From: Oscillospiraceae bacterium
Lineage (GTDB): Bacteria; Bacillota; Clostridia; Monoglobales; Monoglobaceae
NCBI GenBank assembly: GCA_015068605.1
Contig: SVKF01000002.1
Location: 62,001-126,000, forward strand
Direction of reading: 5' to 3'
DNA length: 64,000 nt
Shown here: in pieces, positions 8,932 to 17,328 of the stretch
Numbering within the stretch: position 1 is the stretch's first letter
Layout: each line of letters opens with the position of its first letter
The notes under the pieces: model-generated
The model's input: the letters and a program-made list of their open reading frames with translations, nothing else
Told to the model about the DNA's origin: nothing
The model's database searches: none
Position numbers and translations under genes: made by a program

Positions 8932-9798
8932 ATGAATAATTTTTCAAATGCGGAGAGAGCGGAGGTTTTAGCCCAGGCTCTCCCTTATATAAAGAAATAT
9001 AATAACGAAATTATCGTGGTTAAATATGGCGGAAACGCTATGATTAACGAACAGATTAAGGAACAGGTTATGACCGATGTTGTACTTTTGTGGCTCATCG
9101 GTGTTAAGGTTGTTTTAGTCCACGGCGGCGGCCCCGAAATAAATGAGCTTATGGATAAGCTGGGGAAAAAGCCTGAATTTGTTGACGGACTTCGCGTGAC
9201 GGATAAGGAAACCGTTGATATTGTTCAGATGGTCCTTGCAGGAAAGGTTAATAAAAATCTTGTTAATCTCCTTGAGTCAAAGGGGGGTAAGGCAATGGGA
9301 ATCTGTGGTATGGACGGCAGACTCATTGAAGCGAAGGTTAAGGATGAGCGACTTGGCTTTGTTGGTGAAATTACGAAGATTAATATTAAAGCGGTTGAGG
9401 ATTTGCTTGAAAGAGGATATATTCCGGTAATTTCAACTCTCGGTTGCGACCGTGACGGAAATGCTTATAATATAAACGGCGATACTGCGGCGGCTTATAT
9501 CGCAGGCGCTCTTAATGCAAAACGCCTCATTATGATGACTGATGTTGCAGGAATTTTAAAGGACAAGGAAGACCCGGATACTCTGATTCCGGAGATTTCC
9601 CTTTCCGAAGCCGAAAAACTTTTCGATGAAGGAATAATAAACGGCGGAATGATTCCGAAGGTGAATTGCTGTATTGAGGCTATCCATAAAGGCGTTGACA
9701 AGGTTATCATAATGGACGGCAGAGTTCCGCACTCCATTCTTATGGAAACCCTTACAAATGAGGGCGCAGGAACTATGGTAATGAGGGATAAAAAATAA
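8932..9798 (+). CDS. argB: Acetylglutamate kinase ArgB
   Basis: Phosphorylates N-acetylglutamate with ATP, usually the arginine-feedback step in cyclic pathways. From ATG 8932 the protein has 288 residues with KYGGNAM at 31-37, HGGGPEIN and the C-terminal 'INGGMIPKV' motif of the amino-acid kinase fold. AGAGGTGG (8919-8926) is well placed for ATG 8932; the GTG at 8923 lies inside that ribosome binding site and is unlikely as a start. The N-terminal helix present here (NAERAEVLAQALPYIKKY) is the kind found in arginine-inhibited, hexameric kinases, so feedback inhibition is a reasonable inference. Confidence 0.93.
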   Translation: MNNFSNAERAEVLAQALPYIKKYNNEIIVVKYGGNAMINEQIKEQVMTDVVLLWLIGVKVVLVHGGGPEINELMDKLGKKPEFVDGLRVTDKETVDIVQMVLAGKVNKNLVNLLESKGGKAMGICGMDGRLIEAKVKDERLGFVGEITKINIKAVEDLLERGYIPVISTLGCDRDGNAYNINGDTAAAYIAGALNAKRLIMMTDVAGILKDKEDPDTLIPEISLSEAEKLFDEGIINGGMIPKVNCCIEAIHKGVDKVIIMDGRVPHSILMETLTNEGAGTMVMRDKK

Positions 9799-9821
9799 CA
9801 CCTCACGAAAGGATGAGTAGA

Positions 9822-10991
9822 TTGAATATAACAGAAACAGATAATCTGTTTGTCGCCAATACATATAAGAGATTTCCCGTTGAACTGATTTCGGGAAAAG
9901 GCTCTGTTATGAAAGACACAAACGGAAAAGAATATATTGATATGGGCTCGGGAATCGGGGTTACGGCTTTCGGAATTGCTGATGATGAGTGGAAAAAGGC
10001 GGTTACAGCCCAGCTTGGAACTCTTCAGCACACATCAAATCTCTATTACACAGAGCCTTGCGCAACTCTTGCGAAAATGCTTTGCGAGAGAACAGGAATG
10101 AAGAAAGTGTTTTTCTCAAATTCCGGAGCGGAATCCAATGAGTGCGCAATAAAGGTTGCGAGAAAATATGCCGCAGATAAAAAGGGCAAGGAATATTCAA
10201 CCATTGTAACTCTTAAAAACAGTTTCCACGGCAGAACAATAACAACTCTATCCGCAACGGGGCAGGATAAATTCCATGAGCATTTTAATCCGCTGACGGA
10301 AGGCTTTGTCTATGGCGATGCCAATGATTTGCAGTCAGTTATAAATCTTGCACAAGATAATAAAACTGCCGCAATTATGATTGAATGTGTTCAGGGCGAA
10401 GGCGGAGTTATTCCTATGGAGCGTGACTTTATTCGGGGGCTTTATGAGTTCTGTAATAAAGAGGATATTCTTCTTGTTATTGATGAGGTTCAGACGGGTA
10501 ACGGAAGATGTGGCGAGCTTTATGCCTATATGAATTATGGAATTAAACCCGATATAGTTTCGACTGCAAAAGGTCTTGGCGGTGGACTTCCCCTTGGTGC
10601 AACAATGCTTGGCGAAAAGGCGGAGAGCGTTTTGGGCTTTGGTGACCATGGCTCAACCTTTGGCGGAAATCCTGTTTGCTGTGCAGGGGCTATCAGCATA
10701 ATTGAAAGGCTTGACGAAAAGTTTTTGGCTGAAGTTAAAGAAAAAAGCGAATATATATTTAATGAATTAAACGGCACAAAGGGCATAAAAAGTGTAAGCG
10801 GAATGGGGCTTATGGTTGGCATAGAAACCGAAAAAGCGGCAAGTGATGTTGTTGCAAAGTGTATGGAGAATGGTGTTTTGTGTCTGACGGCTAAAACGAA
10901 GGTAAGACTTCTTCCGGCGCTTAATATCCCTATGGACGTTCTTAAAAAAGCGGTTGAGGTTATTAAAAATGCCTGTGCAGAGGAGGAGTAA
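9822..10991 (+). CDS. argD: Acetylornithine aminotransferase ArgD, probable TTG start
   Basis: PLP-dependent class III aminotransferase making N-acetylornithine from the semialdehyde and glutamate. Motifs: GSGIGVTAFG near the N-terminus, VIDEVQTGNGR, and the PLP lysine K250 in STAKGLGGGLPLG. The open frame also has an ATG at 9813, but the only ribosome binding site (GAAAGGA, 9807-9813) runs directly into it. TTG at 9822 lies about 8 nt behind that site and gives the family-like N-terminus (M)NITETDNLFVANTYKRFP. argF begins 3 nt after the stop, suggesting translational coupling. Function is secure; the TTG start is an inference. Confidence 0.9.
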   Translation: MNITETDNLFVANTYKRFPVELISGKGSVMKDTNGKEYIDMGSGIGVTAFGIADDEWKKAVTAQLGTLQHTSNLYYTEPCATLAKMLCERTGMKKVFFSNSGAESNECAIKVARKYAADKKGKEYSTIVTLKNSFHGRTITTLSATGQDKFHEHFNPLTEGFVYGDANDLQSVINLAQDNKTAAIMIECVQGEGGVIPMERDFIRGLYEFCNKEDILLVIDEVQTGNGRCGELYAYMNYGIKPDIVSTAKGLGGGLPLGATMLGEKAESVLGFGDHGSTFGGNPVCCAGAISIIERLDEKFLAEVKEKSEYIFNELNGTKGIKSVSGMGLMVGIETEKAASDVVAKCMENGVLCLTAKTKVRLLPALNIPMDVLKKAVEVIKNACAEEE

Positions 10992-10994
10992 GTA

Positions 10995-11978
10995 ATGAAT
11001 TTAAAAGGAAAAAGCTTTTTAAAGCTTCTCGATTTTTCACCTGAAGAAATCGGCGGTCTCATTGATTTGGCGGCTGACCTTAAGGCGAAGAAAAAGGCAG
11101 GGATTTCGCACAGATTATGCGAGGGGAAAAATATTGCCTTGATTTTTGAGAAAACAAGCACGAGAACACGGTGCGCCTTTGAGGTGGCAGGTGCAGATTT
11201 GGGAATGCATCCCGTATACCTTGACCCGTCAGGCTCACAGATTGGCAAAAAAGAGAGTATTGCAGATACAGCGAGAGTCCTTGGCAGAATGTTTGACGGA
11301 ATTGAATACCGCGGTTTTGGTCAGGAAATTGTTGAAGAACTTGCTAAATATGCAGGAGTTCCCGTTTGGAACGGGCTTACCAATGAGTTCCACCCAACAC
11401 AGATTCTTGCGGATTTTCTCACAATCAGAGAGCATTTTGGCGAACTTATGGGCAAGACGCTGGTTTATATGGGTGATGCCAGATATAATATGGGAAATTC
11501 ATTAATGGTGGGCTGTGCTAAAATGGGTATGAACTTTGTTGCCTGTGCTCCGAAAAAATATTTTCCTGATATGGCCCTGGTTGAAGAATGTGAAAAGGTT
11601 GCAAAGGAAACGGGTGCAACCCTTAAGTTTATAGAAGACCCGATGGCTGCAACAAAGGGCGCAGATGTAATATATACGGATGTGTGGGTTTCAATGGGCG
11701 AGCCTGCAGAGGTTTGGGAGGAGAGAATTGACGACCTTTCCCCTTATCAGGTAAATAAGAAAATTATGGAAAACGCAGGAGCGCAGTGCAGATTTATGCA
11801 TTGTCTGCCCGCCTTCCACGACCTTAAAACCACAACGGGTAAGGAAATATATGAAAAGTTCGGCATTGACTGTATGGAAGTTACGGACGAAGTCTTTGAA
11901 AGTGAACAGTCAATAGTTTTTGATGAGGCTGAAAACAGAATGCACACAATTAAAGCCGTTATGGCGGCAACGCTGTAA
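10995..11978 (+). CDS. argF: Ornithine carbamoyltransferase ArgF
   Basis: Makes citrulline from ornithine and carbamoyl phosphate. The 327-residue protein has the carbamoyl-phosphate motif STRTR at 55-59, '[15 protein letters not shown]' and the ornithine-site HCLPAFHD starting at H269. Last gene of the argCJBDF operon; a terminator follows after about 20 nt. A catabolic role (arginine deiminase pathway) is unlikely because the partners arcA and arcC are absent and the neighbours are biosynthetic. argG, argH and carAB are not in the window. Confidence 0.94.
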   Translation: MNLKGKSFLKLLDFSPEEIGGLIDLAADLKAKKKAGISHRLCEGKNIALIFEKTSTRTRCAFEVAGADLGMHPVYLDPSGSQIGKKESIADTARVLGRMFDGIEYRGFGQEIVEELAKYAGVPVWNGLTNEFHPTQILADFLTIREHFGELMGKTLVYMGDARYNMGNSLMVGCAKMGMNFVACAPKKYFPDMALVEECEKVAKETGATLKFIEDPMAATKGADVIYTDVWVSMGEPAEVWEERIDDLSPYQVNKKIMENAGAQCRFMHCLPAFHDLKTTTGKEIYEKFGIDCMEVTDEVFESEQSIVFDEAENRMHTIKAVMAATL

Positions 11979-11996
11979 TAATAAAAAATGCGCAAC

Positions 11997-12041
11997 GGAA
12001 AACAGAGAGGATTTTTTACAAGTCTTCTCTGTTTTCCTTTT
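11997..12041. terminator. Bidirectional terminator between argF and the AraC gene
   Basis: A 15-bp stem with one G-T pair (11997-12011 with 12023-12037, GGAAAACAGAGAGGA) lies between the converging genes. T-rich stretches flank the hairpin on both strands, so it can serve both directions. The end of the AraC gene touches it. Confidence 0.8.
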
Positions 12042-12831
12042 AAGAGCCATTTATTCTATATTTGCCGGGAGAAATACCTTCATAGCTTGAGAACATTTTT
12101 GAAAATGCGAGGGAGTCCGAATAACCAACAGAATTGGCGATTTCGGTTATTGACATATTTGTTTTCAGCAAAAGATTTTTCGCAACCTCAATTTTACATA
12201 GGGTTATGTATTTTTTAACAGACATATTAAATTTCTGACTGAAAATTTTATATAAATAAGGCTGACTTACTCCCAAAAGTTCTGTAAGTTTGGCTACGGA
12301 AACACTCTCGTAAATGTGTGACTTGATGTAGTTTACGCAAAAGTCCAGATAGGTTTCCGCATTTGATTTTTCGCCCGTCATAGCTTTTTCGTATGTGTGA
12401 CTGTTGAAAATATGAAGATATAATTCCATTATTTCTGACGGGTTTACTATTTTATTATTTTGAAGTTTTATTTCTTTTGCAATATTGTTAGCAACAGAAA
12501 CGGAGTTATAATTAAAAGTCAATGTGTCTGTATCAGCATTATACTGCTTAAAAATCTCCTCCATATTTTTGTCATAGGATATAATCCAGAGAAATTCCCA
12601 TGGGTCATTTTTGTCGGGAAAATATTCCTGATGCTGATTGGGGTAAATCAAAAAGCCCTGACCCATAGTAACAGAATTGCCGTTATAATACCCTTTTCCT
12701 TTAGTAATATAATGAATTATATAAGAATCTCTCTGTCCTGGGCCGAAACGGGTTGTCGTCGGGTCAAAACTAAAGCCTATTGAATGTATTTTAAAGGGTG
12801 GTGTGCCATTGGAAAAAATTTCATATTTCAT
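12040..12831 (-). CDS. AraC-family transcriptional regulator
   Basis: A 263-residue regulator with an N-terminal cupin-like sensing domain (about 1-150; 'DSYIIHYITKGKGYYNGNSVTMGQGFLIYPNQHQEY') and a C-terminal double helix-turn-helix (about 165-260; 'VAKLTELLGVSQPYLYKIFSQKFNMSVKKYI' and 'ITEIANSVGYSDSLAFSKMFSSYEGISPGKYR'). RBS AGGGGGAA precedes the ATG. It is transcribed away from the glycyl-radical enzyme operon with 108 nt between the starts, so it most likely activates that operon in response to its substrate, probably a sugar or polyol-like compound as in other AraC cupin proteins. The ligand is unknown. Confidence 0.88.
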   Translation of the reverse strand: MKYEIFSNGTPPFKIHSIGFSFDPTTTRFGPGQRDSYIIHYITKGKGYYNGNSVTMGQGFLIYPNQHQEYFPDKNDPWEFLWIISYDKNMEEIFKQYNADTDTLTFNYNSVSVANNIAKEIKLQNNKIVNPSEIMELYLHIFNSHTYEKAMTGEKSNAETYLDFCVNYIKSHIYESVSVAKLTELLGVSQPYLYKIFSQKFNMSVKKYITLCKIEVAKNLLLKTNMSITEIANSVGYSDSLAFSKMFSSYEGISPGKYRINGS

Positions 12832-12939
12832 ATTAATTCCCCCTATTGGTTATTATTTTACCATATACGGTTATATATTGTCAATTTAAATTCTGCGGAT
12901 AATGTGATAAAATTAAATAGTATCAAGGAGGAATAGGTT
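12832..12939. promoter_or_regulatory. Divergent control region of the AraC / glycyl-radical enzyme pair
   Basis: AT-rich region of 108 nt with AAGGAGGA (12924-12931) ahead of the enzyme ATG. A TTGTCA at 12878-12883 and A/T-rich -10-like hexamers (TAAAAT at 12908-12913) are present, but their spacing is poor, as expected for a promoter that needs an activator. The imperfect palindrome ACCATATACGGT (about 12860-12871) is a candidate operator. Confidence 0.4.
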
Positions 12940-14919
12940 ATGAATTTTAAATCACTTGAGGAAATTGGCGAATATGGAATATACGGGATGTATGAAAATC
13001 CTGAAAGAAGTTTGTTTTTCAGAAAGGCGATGGGGATGAGGAGATATTATGAGAATTGTCCCCTCCCTGAATATAAGGGTGCTCCTTTATATCCGTCAGG
13101 GGTTGCGAAAAATACTATGGCTGTTTACCCCGATTATCGAAGAGGAATGGAAATAAATTATCAGAAATTAGCTGAAAAAAATAAGGAGTTGGCAGACCTT
13201 CTTGTTTCGGAGTTTTACAGATATACATCATCTGTACCAATGGAGCATAGCGTTGCAGGGAATATGTTTATTCATTCAATTCCCAATTATGAGCGGATTT
13301 TGAAAGAGGGACTTGTGTCTTACGCCAAGCGAGTTACGGAAATTGAGGATTATGAAATCCGTGACGGACTTTTGAACTTGATTGAGGGGATTAAAAATTA
13401 TGTAAAGCGTTGCACAGACTATCTCGAATCTGTTAAGGCGGATGAAAAGCTTATATCGGCGCTCAAAAAAGTGCCTCTCTATCCTGCGGAAGATATTTAT
13501 GAAGCGGTGGTTGGTTGGAATTTTATTCTTTATCTTGATAATTGCGATAATTTAGGTTGTGTTGCGTCGGGATTATTACCTTATTATAATGGTGAAAATA
13601 TCGTTGAACTTCTGAAAAATTTATGCGATAATATTGACGCAAACAACGGATATTCAATGGCTCTCGGTGCGGAAGAAAATCCGCTGACAATACAGTGCCT
13701 TGAGGCATCAAAGGGGAAACGCCGACCGATGATTGAGCTTCTTGTAAACGAGCAAACTCCCCGGGAGGTATGGGAAAAGGCGTTTGAGGTCATCAGAACA
13801 AATAACGGCCAGCCTGCTTTTTACAATGAAAAGCTTATAATAAACGGACTTAAAGAAAGGTTTCCGGTTATAAAGGACGAGGATTTAAAAAAGTTTTGCG
13901 GTGGCGGATGTACGGAATCAATGCTTGCCGGACTTTCCAATGTTGGCTCATTGGATGCAGGAATAAACCTTCTTTTGATTTTTGAGAAAGTTTTGAAGGA
14001 GAAGCTTGAAGTTTCAAGCTCTTTTGAAGAGTTTTATCATTATTATATGGAAGAAACAAAAGCGGTTGTTGAAAAAATAACCACGGAAATTTCCAATTCC
14101 CAAAAGGAGAGAGCGAAATTCTGTCCACTTCCAATGCGAACTCTTTTGATTGATGACTGTATAGAAAAAGGTCTTGATTATAATAATGGCGGAGCACGAT
14201 ACAGGTGGAGTATAATCAATTTTGCAGGAATGATAAATGTTATTGATTCTATGCTGGTCATAAGGGATTTTGTGTTTGAAGAAAAGTCAGTTTCGGCAAA
14301 TGAAATGCTTGAAAAGCTTGAAAAAAATGATATTGATTTCTTGAAAAAATGTCGGAATCATAAGATTAGCTTCGGAAATGACAATGATGATGCAAATGCT
14401 TTTTCAAGCCGTATTTCCAAAGCAATTTTCTCTATGCTTGATAATAAAAAGCCGTATTTGGGCGAGGGCTTTTTGCCCGCATCTATTCAGTTTATGTCTC
14501 AGGTGGATGCAGGAAAAAACCTTGGCGCAACCCCTGACGGAAGGGAAAAAGGCGAACCCCTTTGTGATTCACTCGGTGCGATTTTCGGGAAGGACATAAA
14601 CGGACCTACCGCACTTTTGAAAAGTGTAACAAGCCTTGACCTTAAAAGAGCGCTGGGCATACCGGTTTTAAATTTCAATATAGCTCCCGACTTTAAGGAT
14701 GGTGTTTTAAAGGCACTTATATTGGGATACATGAAACTTGGCGGAATTCAGATGCAGATAACCTGTTCCTCTGCGGAAATGCTTATGGAGGCTTACGAAA
14801 AACCCGACTTGCATAAAAATCTTGTTGTCCGTGTCGGTGGCTATTCTGAATATTTCAACAATCTTTCTGACGAGTTGAAAAAAATGATTATTGAAAGAAG
14901 TATACAGAAAATGGAGTAG
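12940..14919 (+). CDS. Glycyl-radical enzyme of unknown substrate, short form (659 residues)
   Basis: Oxygen-sensitive radical enzyme of the pyruvate formate-lyase superfamily. The glycyl-radical motif is VRVGGYSEYF near the C-terminus, with Gly634 expected to carry the radical. The thiyl cysteine is Cys324 in KKFCGGGCTES. Glu326, two residues after it, gives the C-x-E arrangement found in eliminating and related enzymes (diol/glycerol dehydratase, choline lyase, hydroxyproline dehydratase, isethionate lyase), not the Cys-Cys of true PFL. It is much shorter than the roughly 780-850 residues usual in this superfamily, yet both ends of the fold are present and the frame is intact. The activase follows after 3 nt. 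The substrate cannot be read from sequence; an eliminase or dehydratase-type reaction is the best guess. Confidence 0.85.
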   Translation: MNFKSLEEIGEYGIYGMYENPERSLFFRKAMGMRRYYENCPLPEYKGAPLYPSGVAKNTMAVYPDYRRGMEINYQKLAEKNKELADLLVSEFYRYTSSVPMEHSVAGNMFIHSIPNYERILKEGLVSYAKRVTEIEDYEIRDGLLNLIEGIKNYVKRCTDYLESVKADEKLISALKKVPLYPAEDIYEAVVGWNFILYLDNCDNLGCVASGLLPYYNGENIVELLKNLCDNIDANNGYSMALGAEENPLTIQCLEASKGKRRPMIELLVNEQTPREVWEKAFEVIRTNNGQPAFYNEKLIINGLKERFPVIKDEDLKKFCGGGCTESMLAGLSNVGSLDAGINLLLIFEKVLKEKLEVSSSFEEFYHYYMEETKAVVEKITTEISNSQKERAKFCPLPMRTLLIDDCIEKGLDYNNGGARYRWSIINFAGMINVIDSMLVIRDFVFEEKSVSANEMLEKLEKNDIDFLKKCRNHKISFGNDNDDANAFSSRISKAIFSMLDNKKPYLGEGFLPASIQFMSQVDAGKNLGATPDGREKGEPLCDSLGAIFGKDINGPTALLKSVTSLDLKRALGIPVLNFNIAPDFKDGVLKALILGYMKLGGIQMQITCSSAEMLMEAYEKPDLHKNLVVRVGGYSEYFNNLSDELKKMIIERSIQKME

Positions 14920-14922
14920 GAA

Positions 14923-15663
14923 ATGAAAGGTAAAATTTTAAAAATATCAAGATTTTGCACAGATGACGGCCCCGGAATAAGAACAACCGTGTTTTTGAAA
15001 GGTTGCCCCCTGCGTTGTATATGGTGTCATAACCCCGAATCCCAAAATCCTGACGAAGAATATTATTCAAACGGAGAGAAAATCGGAAAAACGGTGTCTG
15101 CCGGTGAAGTTGTTGATGAAATTATCCGAGACCGAGCTTTTTATGAAACATCAGGCGGAGGCGTGACAATTTCCGGAGGAGAACCTCTTTTTCAGGCTGA
15201 TTTCACCGCTGAAATATTAAGGTTATGCCACGAAAACGGCATCCACACAGCTATTGAAACAAGTGGTTTTGCAAGTCTTATAGAATTTGAAAAAGTTGTG
15301 AAATACTGTGATATGGTCTTGTTTGACATAAAAGAGACCGATGAAGAACGCCATAGAAAATTAACGGGAGTTTCGCGAGAGCCGATTTTTAAAAACCTGA
15401 CTCATCTTGAGAAAATCGGGAAGCCGTATATTCTCCGTGCGCCCATAATTTTGGGTATAAATGACAGATACGAACATTTTGAGAAACTCAGAGCACTCAA
15501 ATCCTCGGGGGAATTTTGCAAAGGCGTTGAAATTATGCCTTATCATATTTTGGGTGCGTATAAATATGAACTTTTGCAAAGGGATTATAAATGCAAAAAC
15601 ATAAAAGAGCCTGACAAAACTCAAATAGACAAATGGAGGATATTATCGGGGGAATATCTGTAA
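14923..15663 (+). CDS. Glycyl-radical enzyme activating protein (radical SAM)
   Basis: Generates the glycyl radical on the preceding enzyme using SAM and a [4Fe-4S] cluster. The CxxxCxxC motif is CPLRCIWCHNPE, followed by the GGEP motif in 'VTISGGEPLFQ'. At 246 residues it has the size of PFL activase and lacks the cysteine-rich ferredoxin-like insert (two extra clusters) present in activases of most dehydratase and lyase GREs such as CutD or HypE; between the SAM motif and GGEP no further cysteines occur. Start codon 3 nt behind the enzyme stop, so translation is coupled. The specific partner is inferred from adjacency. Confidence 0.9.
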   Translation: MKGKILKISRFCTDDGPGIRTTVFLKGCPLRCIWCHNPESQNPDEEYYSNGEKIGKTVSAGEVVDEIIRDRAFYETSGGGVTISGGEPLFQADFTAEILRLCHENGIHTAIETSGFASLIEFEKVVKYCDMVLFDIKETDEERHRKLTGVSREPIFKNLTHLEKIGKPYILRAPIILGINDRYEHFEKLRALKSSGEFCKGVEIMPYHILGAYKYELLQRDYKCKNIKEPDKTQIDKWRILSGEYL

Positions 15664-15677
15664 TCAAAAAATATTTG

Positions 15678-15706
15678 TTGCATTTTTGGATAATATATGA
15701 TAGAAT
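15678..15706 (+). promoter_or_regulatory. Promoter ahead of the small membrane protein
   Basis: TTGCAT at 15678-15683 and TAGAAT at 15701-15706 with a 17-nt spacer, 66 nt upstream of the chosen start. Confidence 0.6.
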
Positions 15707-15771
15707 AGAAATGACATATTTAATTATAGACGGAATGAGCCTATTTAAATATGAAAGGGGAAACTCGTGAA

Positions 15772-16206
15772 ATGGCGGGGAAATTGAAAAAGTTGAGGAT
15801 ATACGGAATCCTCTATTTTATTTTTGGTTTTGTGGATGCATTGAATCTGCTTATAAGGGTATGGATTGGCGAGTATAGTGTGGCGCAAATTGTGAAAAGT
15901 GAATTTTTTAACGAAACAGTCGGAACGCTGGTTATGGTGCTTGAATTCTTTTTCACGGCGATTGTTGTTGCGGCGTATTTGTGTCTTGCCCTGAAAGGCT
16001 ATTCCTATGGAATAGGGGAAGGGTATGGCTACACTCATGTCAAAGTGGCAAAAATTATGCCGGCGCTTCTTGCAATCCGACTTGGAATAACGGTACTGAT
16101 GATTTTCGGGAAACAGGTGGACTATATCTCCATTGTGACAGACATAGTGGGATTGAGCACTATTTTCAGCTACAGCAGATGTGCAAGAATCGCCCTGGAA
16201 AGCTAA
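15772..16206 (+). CDS. Small integral membrane protein, unknown function
   Basis: A 144-residue protein with four likely membrane helices (about YGILYFIFGFVDALNLLI, TLVMVLEFFFTAIVVAAYLCL, MPALLAIRLGITVLMIF, and YISIVTDIVGLSTIFSY). I do not recognise a family. An in-frame ATG exists at 15751, but the AAAGGGG (15754-15760) that would serve as ribosome binding site lies after it, so ATG 15772 is preferred. It stands alone behind its own promoter, between the radical enzyme operon and the HPr gene; nothing in the context assigns a role. Confidence 0.7.
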   Translation: MAGKLKKLRIYGILYFIFGFVDALNLLIRVWIGEYSVAQIVKSEFFNETVGTLVMVLEFFFTAIVVAAYLCLALKGYSYGIGEGYGYTHVKVAKIMPALLAIRLGITVLMIFGKQVDYISIVTDIVGLSTIFSYSRCARIALES

Positions 16207-16268
16207 AAATGAATAAAAGTTAATTCCTTAAAGCATAATAACTTAAAACTCATTAAGGAGGAATATGC

Positions 16269-16526
16269 TTGAAGGAAATTGAATGGGTGGTTCGTGACGA
16301 ATTTGGTATTCACGCAAGACCTGCAGGGCTGTTTGTGAAAGAAGCGGCGAAGTTCCGGTCAGATATTGCTGTTAAGAAAGGCGAAAAAGAAGCCGACGGA
16401 AAGAAATTGTTCGGCATAATGGGACTTGGAGTCAGATGTGGCGATAAAATCATAATCGGAATAAACGGCGAAGACGAAGAAAGTGCCGCCGCTGCCTTAA
16501 CAGTATTCTTAGAAAAAAATTTATAA
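16269..16526 (+). CDS. HPr-family phosphocarrier protein without the regulatory Ser46
   Basis: An 85-residue HPr-like protein. The phosphotransfer histidine is present as His15 in GIHARPAG, so Enzyme I could phosphorylate it. The site that HPr kinase modifies in Firmicutes, Ser46, is Lys46 here: the block that reads K-S-I-M-G-V-M-S-L-G in B. subtilis reads KKLFGIMGLG, with Ser52 also lost. No ptsI or other PTS gene is adjacent. The start is TTG at 16269, six bases behind AGGAGGA; the nearby ATG (16265) is out of frame. It may be a second, non-catabolite-repressing HPr, comparable to but opposite of Crh, which keeps Ser46 and lacks His15. Role inferred. Confidence 0.85.
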   Translation: MKEIEWVVRDEFGIHARPAGLFVKEAAKFRSDIAVKKGEKEADGKKLFGIMGLGVRCGDKIIIGINGEDEESAAAALTVFLEKNL

Positions 16527-16549
16527 GAGGGATATAAAAACTCCCACCG

Positions 16550-16583
16550 AAAATCGAGGATGAAAAATTCCTCGATTTTTTCT
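16550..16583 (+). terminator. Terminator after the HPr gene
   Basis: An 11-bp perfect stem (16550-16560 with 16569-16579, AAAATCGAGGA) whose right arm continues into a run of T. Confidence 0.85.
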
Positions 16584-16628
16584 GTCGAACACCTCCGCAA
16601 GGGACATTCTCAAAAAGCCTCATCTCCC

Positions 16629-16890
16629 CCGAAAAGCCTTCCCCTTTCCCGGCTCCCTAGAGCATCAGGGAGCTGTCAGCGTAGCTGACTGAGGGATTGC
16701 CCCAAAGCCTTCTCCTTGAGGGCGGTGATTGCCGGTGGCAATCGTTTACCGCTGACCGAGGCGAGAGCCGAGACAGCTCCGCCGAAGGCGGTGGTGAGGT
16801 GTTGAAAGCACTAACAATAGAGAATACCGCTTGCGGTGATGAGGTGTCTTTTGACCGAGGGATTGTTTATCGGAATTTCCGATTAATCAA
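16629..16890 (+). repeat. Composite palindromic repeat array R1
   Basis: Part of the 802-nt gene-free stretch between the HPr gene and the S-layer gene. It is a chain of small hairpins: GCTCCCT/AGGGAGC (16652-16673), GTCAGC-gta-GCTGAC (16675-16689), ATTGCC-ggt-GGCAAT (16728-16742), CCGC-cgaag-GCGG (16779-16791), ACCGC-tt-GCGGT (16826-16837) and ATCGGA-att-TCCGAT (16869-16883). The flanks (for example CTGAGGGATTG and the AGCACTAACAATAG block) recur in the arrays at 20.3 and 23.6 kb. Open frames here are low-complexity products of the repeats and I do not call them genes. Confidence 0.8.
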
Positions 16891-17035
16891 CATTCACATG
16901 AAGGCAAGCCGACGGATGCCATGTAAACATAGGAGTTATGCCGAAAAAGAAAAATAATATATATATAATAATTATATTATTAATAAGGAAGAAAAGCAAA
17001 AATAAAAATTTTTTTAACAAAATCCTAAAAAAGAC

Positions 17036-17064
17036 TTGACATTTGGGCAAAAAAGTATTAAAAT
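17036..17064 (+). promoter_or_regulatory. Distal promoter P1 of the S-layer gene
   Basis: TTGACA at 17036-17041 and TAAAAT at 17059-17064 with a 17-nt spacer. Confidence 0.75.
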
Positions 17065-17189
17065 GGTACACGATATAATTAAAAGTGTGTCGAAGTATGC
17101 CCGAAAGAGGGAAAAGGGTGTCGAAAAACGGTAATTATTTCAGAAAAATGTGAAAAGTATTACAGTTATGTTACATTTTTAATTTATTG

Positions 17190-17218
17190 TTGACAGTAAA
17201 ATTATTTTAGTATATAAT
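17190..17218 (+). promoter_or_regulatory. Proximal promoter P2 of the S-layer gene
   Basis: TTGACA at 17190-17195 and TATAAT at 17213-17218 with a 17-nt spacer, a perfect consensus. The transcript would have a leader of about 100 nt ending in AAGGAGG (17312-17318), fitting a very highly expressed gene. Confidence 0.9.
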
Positions 17219-17328
17219 CTTATTAAGCTAAAGATTTTGCTTATCAAATTTGGTATTTAGAGGCATGGCCTTTGAATATATATAATTTTGAAAAAAAATT
17301 AAAATTTTTATAAGGAGGATTTGAGACT

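Noticed and set aside
16629-16890. CRISPR array
   Set aside because: Units are not of equal length, have no regular spacers, and no cas genes are in the window.
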